Origin: Paenibacillus xylanivorans
GTDB taxonomy: Bacteria; Bacillota; Bacilli; Paenibacillales; Paenibacillaceae
NCBI RefSeq assembly: GCF_001280595.1
Contig: NZ_LITU01000083.1
Span: forward strand, 26,663 to 90,662
Length of the DNA: 64,000 bases
Direction: 5' to 3'
Position 1 is the first letter of the stretch, and every line of letters begins with the position of its first letter. The translations under genes and the position numbers were made by a program. The notes under the pieces are model-generated. The model searched no databases and was not told the origin of the DNA. It saw only the letters and a list, made by a program, of their open reading frames with translations. Shown piece after piece: positions 16,909 to 23,874 of the stretch.

Positions 16909-17862
16909 TTGGCGCGATTACGCGAAATTAAAAAGAGTTACGGTTACAAACGACGGGAGTGGCCGGAGGTGTTATCGGAGTTTCTTGTACACAAACGACT
17001 AGAGGACGGAGTTGGCGAGCAGACGATAGCGGATTATACGCGGACTGTAGAACTACTGTTCAAGCGGTTTCCTGACGCATGGGAATCGGATGCTGCGCTT
17101 AAGAACGCGGTCATGACACACTTCTCTGACGACATCAAACCAGCAACGTTTAATAACCGACTGGTCTATCTGCGCGCATTCTTTAAATACTGCGTAAGTG
17201 AAAGTCTGTTGGCGGTGAATCCGCTTGAGAACGTTAAAAAGCGGAAGACAAGTGATCGCGCAGTAGCAGTCGAGACCGAGGTTCTGCAGGCGCTACTCGC
17301 AGCTCCGGATCAGCGGACATTTGTTGGACTCCGCGACTATACGTTAATTCTGTTAACGCTGGATACTGGTATACGTCCGTCCGAGGCTACAAAGCTAGTA
17401 CCGCAGGATTTTGTACTATCGTTGAAGGAAATACGCGTGCCTGCGGAGATAGCGAAAGATCGGAATACGCGGACGTTGCCGTTATCGGATATGACCGTTA
17501 AGGCTATGCGGAAGTTGATTTCTGTACGCGATGAAGAGTGGAAAGAGAACGTTCCGATATTTTGTTCGTACGAAGGGCGGCCGCTTAATCGACACACTTG
17601 GGCAGACCGTATGGAGATCTACTGTAAGAAAATCGGAACTAAGATTCGTCCGTATGACTTACGGCATGTGTTCGCTCTCGAATTTTTGCGTAATGGTGCG
17701 AACTCATTTGCTGTTCAAAGGTCGCTCGGGCATTCTACGATGGAAATGACGCGGCGTTACGTGGCGCTCGTAAACAACGATTTAAAGGCGGAGCACGCGA
17801 AGGCTAGTCCGGTTGACCGAATCTTATCGAAGCCCAAAGCGAAACGTAATATAAAATTATAA
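16909..17862 (+). CDS. tyrosine recombinase / integrase 1
   Basis: The TTG at 16909 follows GGAAGGGG by about 11 bases; a GTG at 16897 overlaps it. The N-terminal SAM-like core-binding domain (about residues 20-105) is followed by the catalytic domain. The catalytic set is visible: Arg in LDTGIRPSEA, DLRH motif in IRPYDLRHVFALEF, His in SLGHSTMEMTRRY with Tyr as nucleophile. It lies directly beside attL, which fits a role in integration and excision at the tRNA. About 317 aa. The second recombinase follows 65 bases downstream. Confidence 0.93.
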   Translation: MARLREIKKSYGYKRREWPEVLSEFLVHKRLEDGVGEQTIADYTRTVELLFKRFPDAWESDAALKNAVMTHFSDDIKPATFNNRLVYLRAFFKYCVSESLLAVNPLENVKKRKTSDRAVAVETEVLQALLAAPDQRTFVGLRDYTLILLTLDTGIRPSEATKLVPQDFVLSLKEIRVPAEIAKDRNTRTLPLSDMTVKAMRKLISVRDEEWKENVPIFCSYEGRPLNRHTWADRMEIYCKKIGTKIRPYDLRHVFALEFLRNGANSFAVQRSLGHSTMEMTRRYVALVNNDLKAEHAKASPVDRILSKPKAKRNIKL

Positions 17863-17927
17863 TGATGAATAATGACGCCTGTCTCACAAGTGTGGTAGCC
17901 TTCTTGTTGAAATGACAAGGAGGTGTG

Positions 17928-18881
17928 ATGCAATTGAACTATAAGGAAAAAAGGAAACTGATCCTTGAAATGCGCGAGGAAAAGGAAGAGCTGGATATGC
18001 AATCAGCTATAAGTATGTTTATAAAGTCGCGCAAATTAAAGAACCTAACGGAAAATACAACTGCTTCCTACACACAGACTCTTAACAAATTCACTGCGTT
18101 TCTTGAGGAAAATGAAATAATTAAAGTGAATAAGGTAATAGTTGAGGACGTCCAGGAGTTTATCCAGACAAGAATTGAGGAAGGGAACAGCGCGCCAACA
18201 GTAAACAAGTATATAAGGAACTTACGAGCGTTCTTTAGTTTCCTATGGAGCTCGGGTTATTTGATCGAGAATCCCATGGAAGCTATTGATAAACTTGTGG
18301 AAGAGAAACGAATACTTCGTACTTTAAGTCGTGAACAAGTTCTAGCCCTGTTGGACGTACCAGATCGAGCTACACCAGTCGGGTACCGCAACTATGTATT
18401 CATGCTGTTAATACTCGATACCGGATTGCGTTTAGAGGAAGCACTATCGTTTAACATCGATGATATTCATTGGAAGGAACAGGTGGTTCAGGTTTTCGGT
18501 AAGGGACGCAAGGAGAGGCTTGTCCCGTTCAGCGCTACCCTTGCCGTTCATTTACGCGAATACCTAGAGTTACGGGGAGAAACGGATACATCCATATTCT
18601 TTGTTACTATCGACGGATTACCACTAAAACGCCGCACCGTTCAGGAGGAGATATCTGATTACGGACAGCTCGCGAAGATAAAAAGAGTCCGCGTTTCTTG
18701 TCACTCGCTAAGATTTACATTCGCACGGAACTATATTATTAATGGTGGCGACATAGTAAGTCTCATGAGTATTTTAGGCCATAAATCTTTACATATGGCT
18801 CAGTTATATTCGGAGATGTTCCAAGCAGACATCTCCAAGCAACACAACAGGTTTTCGCCAGTTCATTCATTTTTTAACTAA
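17928..18881 (+). CDS. tyrosine recombinase / integrase 2
   Basis: ATG at 17928 behind AAGGAGG; a GTG at 17925 and a better-spaced TTG at 17934 are also in frame. N-terminal core-binding domain (AISMFIKSRKLKNLTENTT), then the catalytic domain: Arg in LDTGLRLEEAL, HSLR in VSCHSLRFTFARNY, His in LGHKSLHMAQ and Tyr in LYSEMF. It is a XerC/D-like paralogue of integrase 1, but only distantly alike in detail. Tandem recombinase pairs occur in some transposons such as Tn554. Whether one or both act on the tRNA site cannot be told. Confidence 0.92.
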   Translation: MQLNYKEKRKLILEMREEKEELDMQSAISMFIKSRKLKNLTENTTASYTQTLNKFTAFLEENEIIKVNKVIVEDVQEFIQTRIEEGNSAPTVNKYIRNLRAFFSFLWSSGYLIENPMEAIDKLVEEKRILRTLSREQVLALLDVPDRATPVGYRNYVFMLLILDTGLRLEEALSFNIDDIHWKEQVVQVFGKGRKERLVPFSATLAVHLREYLELRGETDTSIFFVTIDGLPLKRRTVQEEISDYGQLAKIKRVRVSCHSLRFTFARNYIINGGDIVSLMSILGHKSLHMAQLYSEMFQADISKQHNRFSPVHSFFN

Positions 18882-18896
18882 ATACAAGTGAATTAC

Positions 18897-18945
18897 AAAA
18901 GGCGCAGTTCTCGCGGATTAAGTTCCGTTGAGGACTGCGCCTTTT
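18897..18945. terminator. bidirectional terminator
   Basis: AAAAGGCGCAGTTCTC pairs with GAGGACTGCGCCTTTT (one mismatch). A-run and T-run on either side suit both the recombinase operon and the convergent lipoprotein gene. Confidence 0.85.
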
Positions 18946-18951
18946 CTGCGT

Positions 18952-19521
18952 TTATTGGACTGCTGCGAATCCTTTGCGTAACTCATACTTCGTTAACAAC
19001 GCGTCCATTTCCGCGATTAACTCCTGCGTTGCTTCGTACGCGTTTTTACCGGATATACCTAACGATTGGTTGACTTCAAGTAGCCCCGTCTTAATCTTCG
19101 CGTTCGTGAAGTCGCTGGATTTCACAAGCTGCCCTATGTAGAATCCTGGATTGTCGTTTGAAGAAACATCGAAGGCTTCCATTTCAGTTAGTATCTTATT
19201 TAAAGTCTGCGCGTACTTAACTGCTTCCGCAGGCGTGTAAATGTTCTTGGCTGAGGTGCCTGCGTCTTTAATTCCATTATACATACGCATTACTTCCTTA
19301 ATACGCTCGACCTCGCCTTTTATTCGTGTCGATTCCGTTCTAACTTCCGCGTCTTCTTTTTCGTCGAGTGCTTTATTGTAAACGGCAAGCGCTGAAACAT
19401 AGTCCCCGACAGCGTAGTGAGCTTCGGCTTGAGTTTTCAACTCATCAAATTTTGACGTGCCACTACATCCGGAAACAATAACTAAAACTAGCCCAAACAG
19501 TAATAATAATTTCTTATTCAA
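18952..19521 (-). CDS. lipoprotein with TPR-like segment
   Basis: The TTG at 19521 follows GGAGGTGTG by 7 bases. A lipoprotein signal ends in VIVSGC, so the mature 170-residue part faces outward. It starts with one tetratricopeptide-like helix pair (AEAHYAVGDYVSALAVYNKALD), then mostly helical, charged sequence. It points toward the integrases and is separated from them by a shared terminator. As the only surface protein of the element it might alter envelope properties or phage entry; that is a guess. Confidence 0.85.
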   Translation of the reverse strand: MNKKLLLLFGLVLVIVSGCSGTSKFDELKTQAEAHYAVGDYVSALAVYNKALDEKEDAEVRTESTRIKGEVERIKEVMRMYNGIKDAGTSAKNIYTPAEAVKYAQTLNKILTEMEAFDVSSNDNPGFYIGQLVKSSDFTNAKIKTGLLEVNQSLGISGKNAYEATQELIAEMDALLTKYELRKGFAAVQ

Positions 19522-19599
19522 CCGCACACCTCCGCTTAGGTAAATATACCCAATTATACCGTGGATACGAAGTCCCGACAACTATCGCTTATGTGGTAA

Positions 19600-19824
19600 C
19601 GACGTCATTGCGGAGGCTCAACGCAAGATCACCGCAGACATATTAAAGTCTACGAAGAGGTAACGGATCATGACGGAGTAGTGGCGCGCTATAAATGTCG
19701 CGGATATGAATCGGAGATGAGGCTGCGGTGGTCGTCGATGGTTCCGCAGGCGAGCGTAGTTATGCGGAAGTACCTCGGGTTGAATACGGATAAGTACGTG
19801 GACCCTACGTTGCCTCCGGAGTAG
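19600..19824 (+). pseudogene. open frame without a start codon, probable gene remnant
   Basis: The frame from 19600 to the TAG at 19822 reads RRHIKVYEEVTDHDGVVARY and ends LNTDKYVDPTLPPE, with element-like codons. It has no ATG, GTG or TTG with a ribosome site at its start; the first GTG is at 19681. Another frame just before it (about 19567-19662, ending ADILKSTKR) also looks coding. A frameshifted or truncated gene is the simplest reading. Confidence 0.35.
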
Positions 19825-19829
19825 ACAGG

Positions 19830-19859
19830 AAAAAGACGCAGCTTAGGAATCACTGCGTC
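19830..19859 (-). terminator. terminator of the toxin mRNA
   Basis: On the minus strand GACGCAG/CTGCGTC is followed by TTTTTCC. It lies about 80 bases beyond the toxin stop codon. Confidence 0.7.
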
Positions 19860-19867
19860 CGGGGGTC

Positions 19868-19896
19868 TTGCGAGTATCGGCGGTAAGGTTTATGAT
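19868..19896 (+). promoter_or_regulatory. promoter of the antisense RNA
   Basis: TTGCGA (19868-19873) and TATGAT (19891-19896) at 17 bases, pointing toward the 3' end of the toxin gene. Confidence 0.6.
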
Positions 19897-19902
19897 AATT
19901 AC

Positions 19903-19953
19903 ATAAAGTTGATCGCGGTAGCAGCTCTTGGCGGGGAGGCTATCGCTTTTTTT
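19903..19953 (+). ncRNA. candidate antisense antitoxin RNA
   Basis: A transcript from the 19868-19896 promoter would begin near 19903 and stop at the hairpin GCGGTAGC/GCTATCGC (19915-19946) followed by seven T. It would be about 50 nt and would pair with the end of the toxin reading frame and its 3' untranslated part. This is the layout of TxpA/RatA-type systems, where the RNAs overlap at their 3' ends. Confidence 0.55.
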
Positions 19954-20026
19954 GTGTCAATGAAAGTAGACCAATAATGACTAATCCAAATTGCAACATA
20001 ATCGTGAGGGCTTCGTATGTACTCAT
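19940..20026 (-). CDS. type I toxin, holin-like (TxpA/Fst superfamily), 28 aa
   Basis: ATG behind a perfect GGGAGGTGATTGA site. The peptide begins MSTYEAL and has one membrane helix (TIMLQFGLVIIGLLSL) and a basic tail (TQKKR). The MSTYEAL-type start and short helix are characteristic of small putative holin-like toxins in Firmicutes. These peptides insert in the membrane and are kept silent by an antisense RNA. A strong promoter lies upstream (20054-20081), a terminator at 19830-19859 and a convergent RNA promoter at 19868. The pair may stabilise the element. Confidence 0.82.
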   Translation of the reverse strand: MSTYEALTIMLQFGLVIIGLLSLTQKKR

Positions 20027-20053
20027 TCAATCACCTCCCGTCTCTATTCTAAA

Positions 20054-20081
20054 ATTATACAGTAGATTTTAAGTTGGTCAA
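20054..20081 (-). promoter_or_regulatory. promoter of the toxin gene
   Basis: Minus-strand TTGACC (20081-20076) and TATAAT (20059-20054) at 16 bases, just upstream of the toxin's ribosome site. Confidence 0.75.
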
Positions 20082-20673
20082 TGTTCGCATAAAAAGGGGA
20101 ACAAATTGTAATAGGTTTCTCGACGAATTCAAAACTAAAATATGTGTATACCCTTAGCTAAGCGTCCAAGGCTCAATCGTCTCCTCTCACAGCGTATGAT
20201 CCGCGAGACCTTCGCGCTGTTTTTCGTGTAAATCTTGTAACACCCGTCCGACACCTCCGATTATAATTTACATGAGTTAGATAATACAAACATCTCTATG
20301 CCTGATATTAGGCGTTTTGAGCCGATTAGCCTTGAAATATATCACCCTCATAAAAATTCCTTTTTACCTGAAAACTTCGATCTAAAATTATTTACGTGAT
20401 GCTAGGTTCGAGTGACTTTAACTTAAATACGATTTTTCGACTTACTAATAAAACGGGATTTACAAACCGTACTCTTTATTTCGTGGGATAACGTCAATTT
20501 TCGCCCGCCACGCGTTTATATGTGTTGATTTCGGCGGTTAACGTGGGGAGGTCGGATATCATATCGACCTATGTTTAACATAGCACGTCATTATTGCATG
20601 TCAAACCAGAAGGGAAATAGTCTCTGTATGACGAATAAGTGCTGTATATAGGAGCTAAAGGAGGCGGGACGTC
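20082..20673. other. intergenic region with no supported gene
   Basis: 592 bases without a convincing reading frame. It holds a plus-strand hairpin CAGCG/CGCTG followed by TTTTT (20190-20225, possible terminator), a 33-codon frame at about 20300 that lacks a ribosome site, and a 15-base palindrome at 20569-20583. It is more AT-rich than most of the element. Confidence 0.5.
20569..20583. promoter_or_regulatory. palindrome, possible operator
   Basis: CTATGTTTAACATAG is a perfect inverted repeat about one central base, 90 bases before the cargo operon. Confidence 0.4.
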
Positions 20674-21306
20674 GTGGAAGATTATAGTATTGCAAGAGCA
20701 ACTAATCGTGGTTGGATAAACATTAACGAGCAAAAACTTCGTAATGAGCTCAAAAGGAAAAGAGTTATTGTAGAGACGTTAGGTGGAGAAGGTGAAGTGG
20801 TCGCGAAAAGTGAACTATCTTGCGCCGATACTGATGTGGTTCTTGCTGCACTATACGCAAAGTACGGAGCGAGGTGGATAATTGAAGAATCTTATCCAGG
20901 AGTATTTAGTAACGAGGAACTAAAAACAGCCGTAGATTTAATTGAGATGGAATATTCAATAATTCCCACGCAAGATGATATTGTTTCGATAAAAGAACTG
21001 TTCGATAATTATGGTTACACAAGGATAACGATGGCTTTAAATATGAGCGAGAGTTGTCAGTTCGGAGGACAATGCTTCTATGTTACGCCTCAAAGTCCAT
21101 ATTTCAGCAAAAGATTTGATTTTAGAGAGGCCTTGGCGTTTCTCGCTGACCGAAAAAGATTCTATTATGCCGTTAATTCAGAGGGTAAGAGAAGCTATGA
21201 TTTTGTTGACGAACCGACTAAAAAACAAGTTACATATCAAAGAAGTAAGAATGGGAATGCCACAGTGTTTCTGGATTTGGACAATGGAGAAGAATACAAT
21301 ATTTAA
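20674..21306 (+). CDS. hypothetical cargo protein, 210 aa
   Basis: GTG start behind AAAGGAGGCGGGAC. The product is soluble and acidic, with no motif I recognise. Visible features are a hydrophobic alpha/beta stretch (ADTDVVLAALYAKYGARWII), a middle segment with ELFDNYGYTRITMALNMSES and two Cys in SCQFGGQC. Base composition is clearly more AT-rich than the rest of the element, which suggests separate acquisition. A HEPN-like gene lies downstream on the same strand, so the two could be one cargo unit. Function unknown. Confidence 0.75.
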   Translation: MEDYSIARATNRGWININEQKLRNELKRKRVIVETLGGEGEVVAKSELSCADTDVVLAALYAKYGARWIIEESYPGVFSNEELKTAVDLIEMEYSIIPTQDDIVSIKELFDNYGYTRITMALNMSESCQFGGQCFYVTPQSPYFSKRFDFREALAFLADRKRFYYAVNSEGKRSYDFVDEPTKKQVTYQRSKNGNATVFLDLDNGEEYNI

Positions 21307-21333
21307 ATTTGTTGAAACGAAAGGATTATGCTT

Positions 21334-21508
21334 ATGAAACGCTTCAAGCGCCCGTTGAGTACTGATATCACGCGTTTACATCGTGCGAATGGACTACGTA
21401 CCCTTCGTCGTACTCATTGGGGTCGAACTATGCTACGACAGAGTGGGCGAGGACGCTGCGGAAGACAGTGTACACGGAGAACAACACACTCAAAAGGAAT
21501 GTGCGTTA
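21334..21508 (+). pseudogene. small frameshifted reading frame
   Basis: ATG at 21334 sits 8 bases behind AAAGGA and reads MKRFKRPLSTD. From about 21366 a different frame looks more coding (TSCEWTTYPSSYSLGSNYA, ending TLKRNVR before the TAA at 21506) but has no start of its own. One inserted or deleted base would join them. It is probably a small broken gene; a programmed shift is less likely. Confidence 0.35.
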
Positions 21509-21570
21509 AGGAGGAAAGACTCATAACTAGCCATTCCCATCTGACATCAAGTATTGCAGTAAGAAGCTAC

Positions 21571-22080
21571 ATGGCTGAGATGCACAATGACGGTTTGTAT
21601 TTCTTGGAACAAGCGAGACAGGCTGAGGATGAGTTTGTAAAGAGACGGTTCCTCAGAGCATCAATTATATATCTTTGCTCCTCTGTAGAGGCAGCTATAT
21701 CAAAGATAGTATATGATAAGATAACACAGAATGAGTATGACAATGGGCATAATTACGATAGATTAAAAACAAGTCTAAATGATCCGAATTCAGTTCCGCC
21801 GAGGTTCTTTAGGTCAATTGATGGTAAAATTGCAGTTCTGGAAGATTTATTTGAGACGACTATTCCTCAGCCAATTAAATCCAGATACAAAAACTTGACC
21901 TTATTGCGAAATAAAATAATTCATTTCTCTGTATCATATACAAATGAAGTTTATGCTACAGGGGAGATTGAAAGAGTCGCAAACGAAGCTCCCGATATTG
22001 TGGACGAGATTCTTAGCTTAACGTTTGGATACATCAATCTGTTTAACGGATTTCACAAGAATCGCTCATCAAATTACTAA
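21571..22080 (+). CDS. HEPN-like domain protein, possible RNase cargo
   Basis: Mostly helical 169-aa protein. Helices (FLRASIIYLCSSVEAAISKIV) lead to LLRNKIIHFS, where Arg113 and His118 form the Rx4H motif of HEPN domains, many of which are RNases of toxin-antitoxin or abortive-infection systems. I give the first ATG (21571), but it has no ribosome site. A strong AAGGAGG at 21508-21514 is spaced 8 bases from an in-frame ATA at 21523, so the true start may be that ATA. AT-rich like the 210-aa gene upstream. A terminator follows. Whether it cuts RNA is an inference. Confidence 0.75.
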   Translation: MAEMHNDGLYFLEQARQAEDEFVKRRFLRASIIYLCSSVEAAISKIVYDKITQNEYDNGHNYDRLKTSLNDPNSVPPRFFRSIDGKIAVLEDLFETTIPQPIKSRYKNLTLLRNKIIHFSVSYTNEVYATGEIERVANEAPDIVDEILSLTFGYINLFNGFHKNRSSNY

Positions 22081-22088
22081 ACTAATGC

Positions 22089-22127
22089 AAAAGAACCGCT
22101 GCCCACACGGGGTTTGCGGTTCTTTTT
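22089..22127 (+). terminator. terminator of the cargo genes
   Basis: AAAAGAACCGC/GCGGTTCTTTT with following T-run. Confidence 0.9.
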
Positions 22128-22229
22128 CGTTCTCTCCGCTAAATCCCCGTACAAATAGCGCGGCAAGCTCGTCCAGGTACGTTCCCCTTACCGAAGCCAT
22201 GACGCGCTGATTCAACGGTAAATCCACGC

Positions 22230-22260
22230 AAAAAAAAGAGCCGTAATGATTAACGGCTCT
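22230..22260 (-). terminator. terminator of the repressor gene
   Basis: On the minus strand AGAGCCGTTA/TACGGCTCT is followed by eight T; the stem overlaps the stop codon of the repressor. Confidence 0.85.
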
Positions 22261-22483
22261 CTTCGTTGTCTTCCTGTATGTATTCAAGGATATCGCCAGG
22301 AGTTACCCCAAGTCCGCGGCACAATGCGCCTAGTGTGTCATAATCGATACGTTTGGTCGCGTTCCCAGCTAGTGATGTAATCGTGTTGCGGCTAACTTTA
22401 GTTAAATCAACAACGTCTTTGTTGGTCAAACCGCGTGTTTTCATAATATCACCGAGACGACAACGGATGAGTGGTTCGCTCAA
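22250..22483 (-). CDS. Cro/C1-type HTH repressor, 77 aa
   Basis: The TTG at 22483 follows TTGGAGGA; the GTG-type extension to 22510 lies before that site. The fold is a five-helix XRE domain: LGDIMKTRGLTNKDVVDLTK and SRNTITSLAGNATKR hold the helix-turn-helix, and YDTLGALCRGLGVTPGDILEY is the usual end. It reads away from the plus-strand operon that starts at 22687; the region between them contains a 21-bp direct repeat and a 16-bp palindrome. It is the likely main repressor of the element. Confidence 0.9.
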   Translation of the reverse strand: MSEPLIRCRLGDIMKTRGLTNKDVVDLTKVSRNTITSLAGNATKRIDYDTLGALCRGLGVTPGDILEYIQEDNEESR

Positions 22484-22504
22484 AAAAATTCCTCCAATAA
22501 ATTT

Positions 22505-22525
22505 ATGCACAAGATGTTGACATAT
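22505..22525 (+). repeat. 21-bp direct repeat, copy 1
   Basis: ATGCACAAGATGTTGACATA plus T, identical to 22559-22579 and 54 bases apart; it carries the -35 box of a promoter. Confidence 0.85.
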
Positions 22526-22545
22526 TGAAATGAGAGTAGTAATAT
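22517..22545 (+). promoter_or_regulatory. promoter of the element's early operon
   Basis: TTGACA (22517-22522) and TAATAT (22540-22545) at 17 bases. The -35 lies in the first direct repeat, so repressor binding would block it. Confidence 0.65.
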
Positions 22546-22558
22546 GAACTTATCGCAA

Positions 22559-22579
22559 ATGCACAAGATGTTGACATAT
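22559..22579 (+). repeat. 21-bp direct repeat, copy 2
   Basis: Exact copy of 22505-22525. Its TTGACA runs into a palindrome. Confidence 0.85.
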
Positions 22580-22588
22580 CGATATGTC
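22573..22588. promoter_or_regulatory. 16-bp palindromic operator
   Basis: GACATATCGATATGTC is a perfect palindrome overlapping the second TTGACA. A half-site is present in copy 1. Expected target of the HTH repressor. Confidence 0.65.
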
Positions 22589-22686
22589 GACAATAAGTAA
22601 TACGTAAATCATATCACTTGGTTTCAATTTTCGCAATTGTAACATCGTACTGGTCCGCATTAAATCCCGCAAGGAGGAACGCAATC

Positions 22687-22989
22687 ATGTCTAACATTAC
22701 CGTAGTTACCAAGATCGACGATTTTGACGGACCATTCCGTATCGAATACGCCGGCACACTTATAGATGATAATCACGCGATTTACATTGATCCTGATTAC
22801 AATATCGCAGTTATGGAGCGGGTTGATTTCGACGGAATAGAGTACGTTACATCGTACGGAGAGCCTACTATTTTCGACCTGACGGTTGATGGCCTGAGCT
22901 TCATTGAAAACATCCACAATATGAGCGCGATCGAACTACTATCTAAATTTATCCGAAAAGGAGATACACAACATGCAACTAACCGTTAA
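22687..22989 (+). CDS. hypothetical protein, 100 aa
   Basis: The ATG at 22687 follows GCAAGGAGGAACG; a GTG 69 bases earlier has none. The protein is acidic and beta-rich (FDGPFRIEYAGTLIDDNHAI) and ends SAIELLSKFIRKGDTQ. The end and general layout resemble the 116-aa product at 23101 (MSALDFLLDTLLWTTDRGD), so the two may be paralogues. First gene of the operon facing away from the repressor. Function unknown. Confidence 0.75.
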   Translation: MSNITVVTKIDDFDGPFRIEYAGTLIDDNHAIYIDPDYNIAVMERVDFDGIEYVTSYGEPTIFDLTVDGLSFIENIHNMSAIELLSKFIRKGDTQHATNR

Positions 22990-23104
22990 TAATACTCAAA
23001 CTACGTCTAACAACATTAAATCAAACGCCTATGGTCGGAGGTTTCTGAAACTACTTCGCGCAGTATATTGCCTGATTATTATTACGAAGGAGATCGTAGC
23101 ATGA
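22973..23104 (+). CDS. hypothetical small protein, 43 aa
   Basis: ATG behind AAAAGGAGATACACAAC. It overlaps the previous gene by 17 bases and its TGA overlaps the ATG of the next gene, so translation is coupled on both sides. The peptide has a polar head (MQLTVNNTQTTSNNIKS) and a basic hydrophobic tail (YGRRFLKLLRAVYCLIII) that could lie on a membrane. Function unknown. Confidence 0.55.
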   Translation: MQLTVNNTQTTSNNIKSNAYGRRFLKLLRAVYCLIIITKEIVA

Positions 23105-23451
23105 GCGAGCAGATGAATCTAGAACAGGCGTCGATGGTCCTGGGGCCTTTCGATAATGACTGGGAATTTGCTTTGTACACGGGGTATATGCTCAATGAAA
23201 GATTTATCTTTATCGTGGATGATTCTCAACTCTGGCTTAGACACGTACATAAAACTCACATGGATCGTCTATACGTTGATGGTGAATCAGGTGGGATGAT
23301 TATCGCGAATATTGAAGGTGATGGCCGCGAACTTATAGACATTATTATAGAGCGTCTGCAGGGTATGTCGGCTTTGGACTTTCTATTGGACACACTGCTC
23401 TGGACGACGGACCGAGGCGATATTAATTTGAAGCTCGAACGATTACGATAA
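23101..23451 (+). CDS. hypothetical protein, 116 aa
   Basis: ATG behind GAAGGAGATCGTAGC, coupled by ATGA overlap to the upstream peptide gene. Acidic protein with WEFALYTGYMLNERFIFIVD and a helical end (LIDIIIERLQGMSALDFLLD). The end resembles that of the 100-aa product at 22687. No known domain. Confidence 0.75.
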   Translation: MSEQMNLEQASMVLGPFDNDWEFALYTGYMLNERFIFIVDDSQLWLRHVHKTHMDRLYVDGESGGMIIANIEGDGRELIDIIIERLQGMSALDFLLDTLLWTTDRGDINLKLERLR

Positions 23452-23594
23452 CATACCGCCTGACGAGTCTGTGCGCGGAGCCAGACGAAACCTACGGACT
23501 ATGTCCGGACGGTCGCGGTTCCATCCGCTTGTATCATGTAACAACGTACTGTAACGATGATATCTGCTTTACAACTAATAGTCGCGCGGACTGA
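23448..23594 (+). CDS. possible 48-aa Cys-containing ORF with ATA start
   Basis: The frame overlaps the previous stop as ATAA and reads CAEPDETYGLCPDGRGSIRL then CNDDICFTTNSRAD, with four Cys and element-like codons. It has no ATG, GTG or TTG near its beginning and only a weak ribosome site. Either it starts at ATA through coupling, or it is a remnant. Confidence 0.35.
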   Translation: MTYRLTSLCAEPDETYGLCPDGRGSIRLYHVTTYCNDDICFTTNSRAD

Positions 23595-23613
23595 AAACGC
23601 TAGGAGGTTATTC

Positions 23614-23874
23614 ATGGCACAAACGACGGTAGTTCAAATCGGTTATGTACGCGATCACCGTACCGGAAATTTCATCGTATCGCTAGTTAATCCTGCAATT
23701 AAAAGCAATCTTCGTCGTCAGGAAATCATCGTTCTCCCTGGCGCATTCTTCCGCATCTTACCCAATTTAGACCGCAGATCCATCGCTAACAACGCTAATG
23801 TCACGATGGAGCAAGCGGCCGACCTCGGATTTATTGTCTCAAACTTCCCTACATTTGTTGAAGCAATCGCCTAA
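23614..23874 (+). CDS. hypothetical protein, 86 aa
   Basis: ATG at 23614 behind TAGGAGGTTATTC. Small basic beta-rich protein (VVQIGYVRDHRTGNFIVSLV, RQEIIVLPGAFFRILPNL) ending in a helical part. It resembles a small nucleic-acid-binding or structural protein but has no diagnostic motif. Confidence 0.7.
   Translation: MAQTTVVQIGYVRDHRTGNFIVSLVNPAIKSNLRRQEIIVLPGAFFRILPNLDRRSIANNANVTMEQAADLGFIVSNFPTFVEAIA

Noticed and set aside
22069..22287. 72-aa minus-strand frame after the HTH repressor
   Set aside because: It spans the repressor's terminator and the opposite terminator of the cargo operon; no ribosome site. The part from a TTG at about 22214 is slightly protein-like but unsupported.
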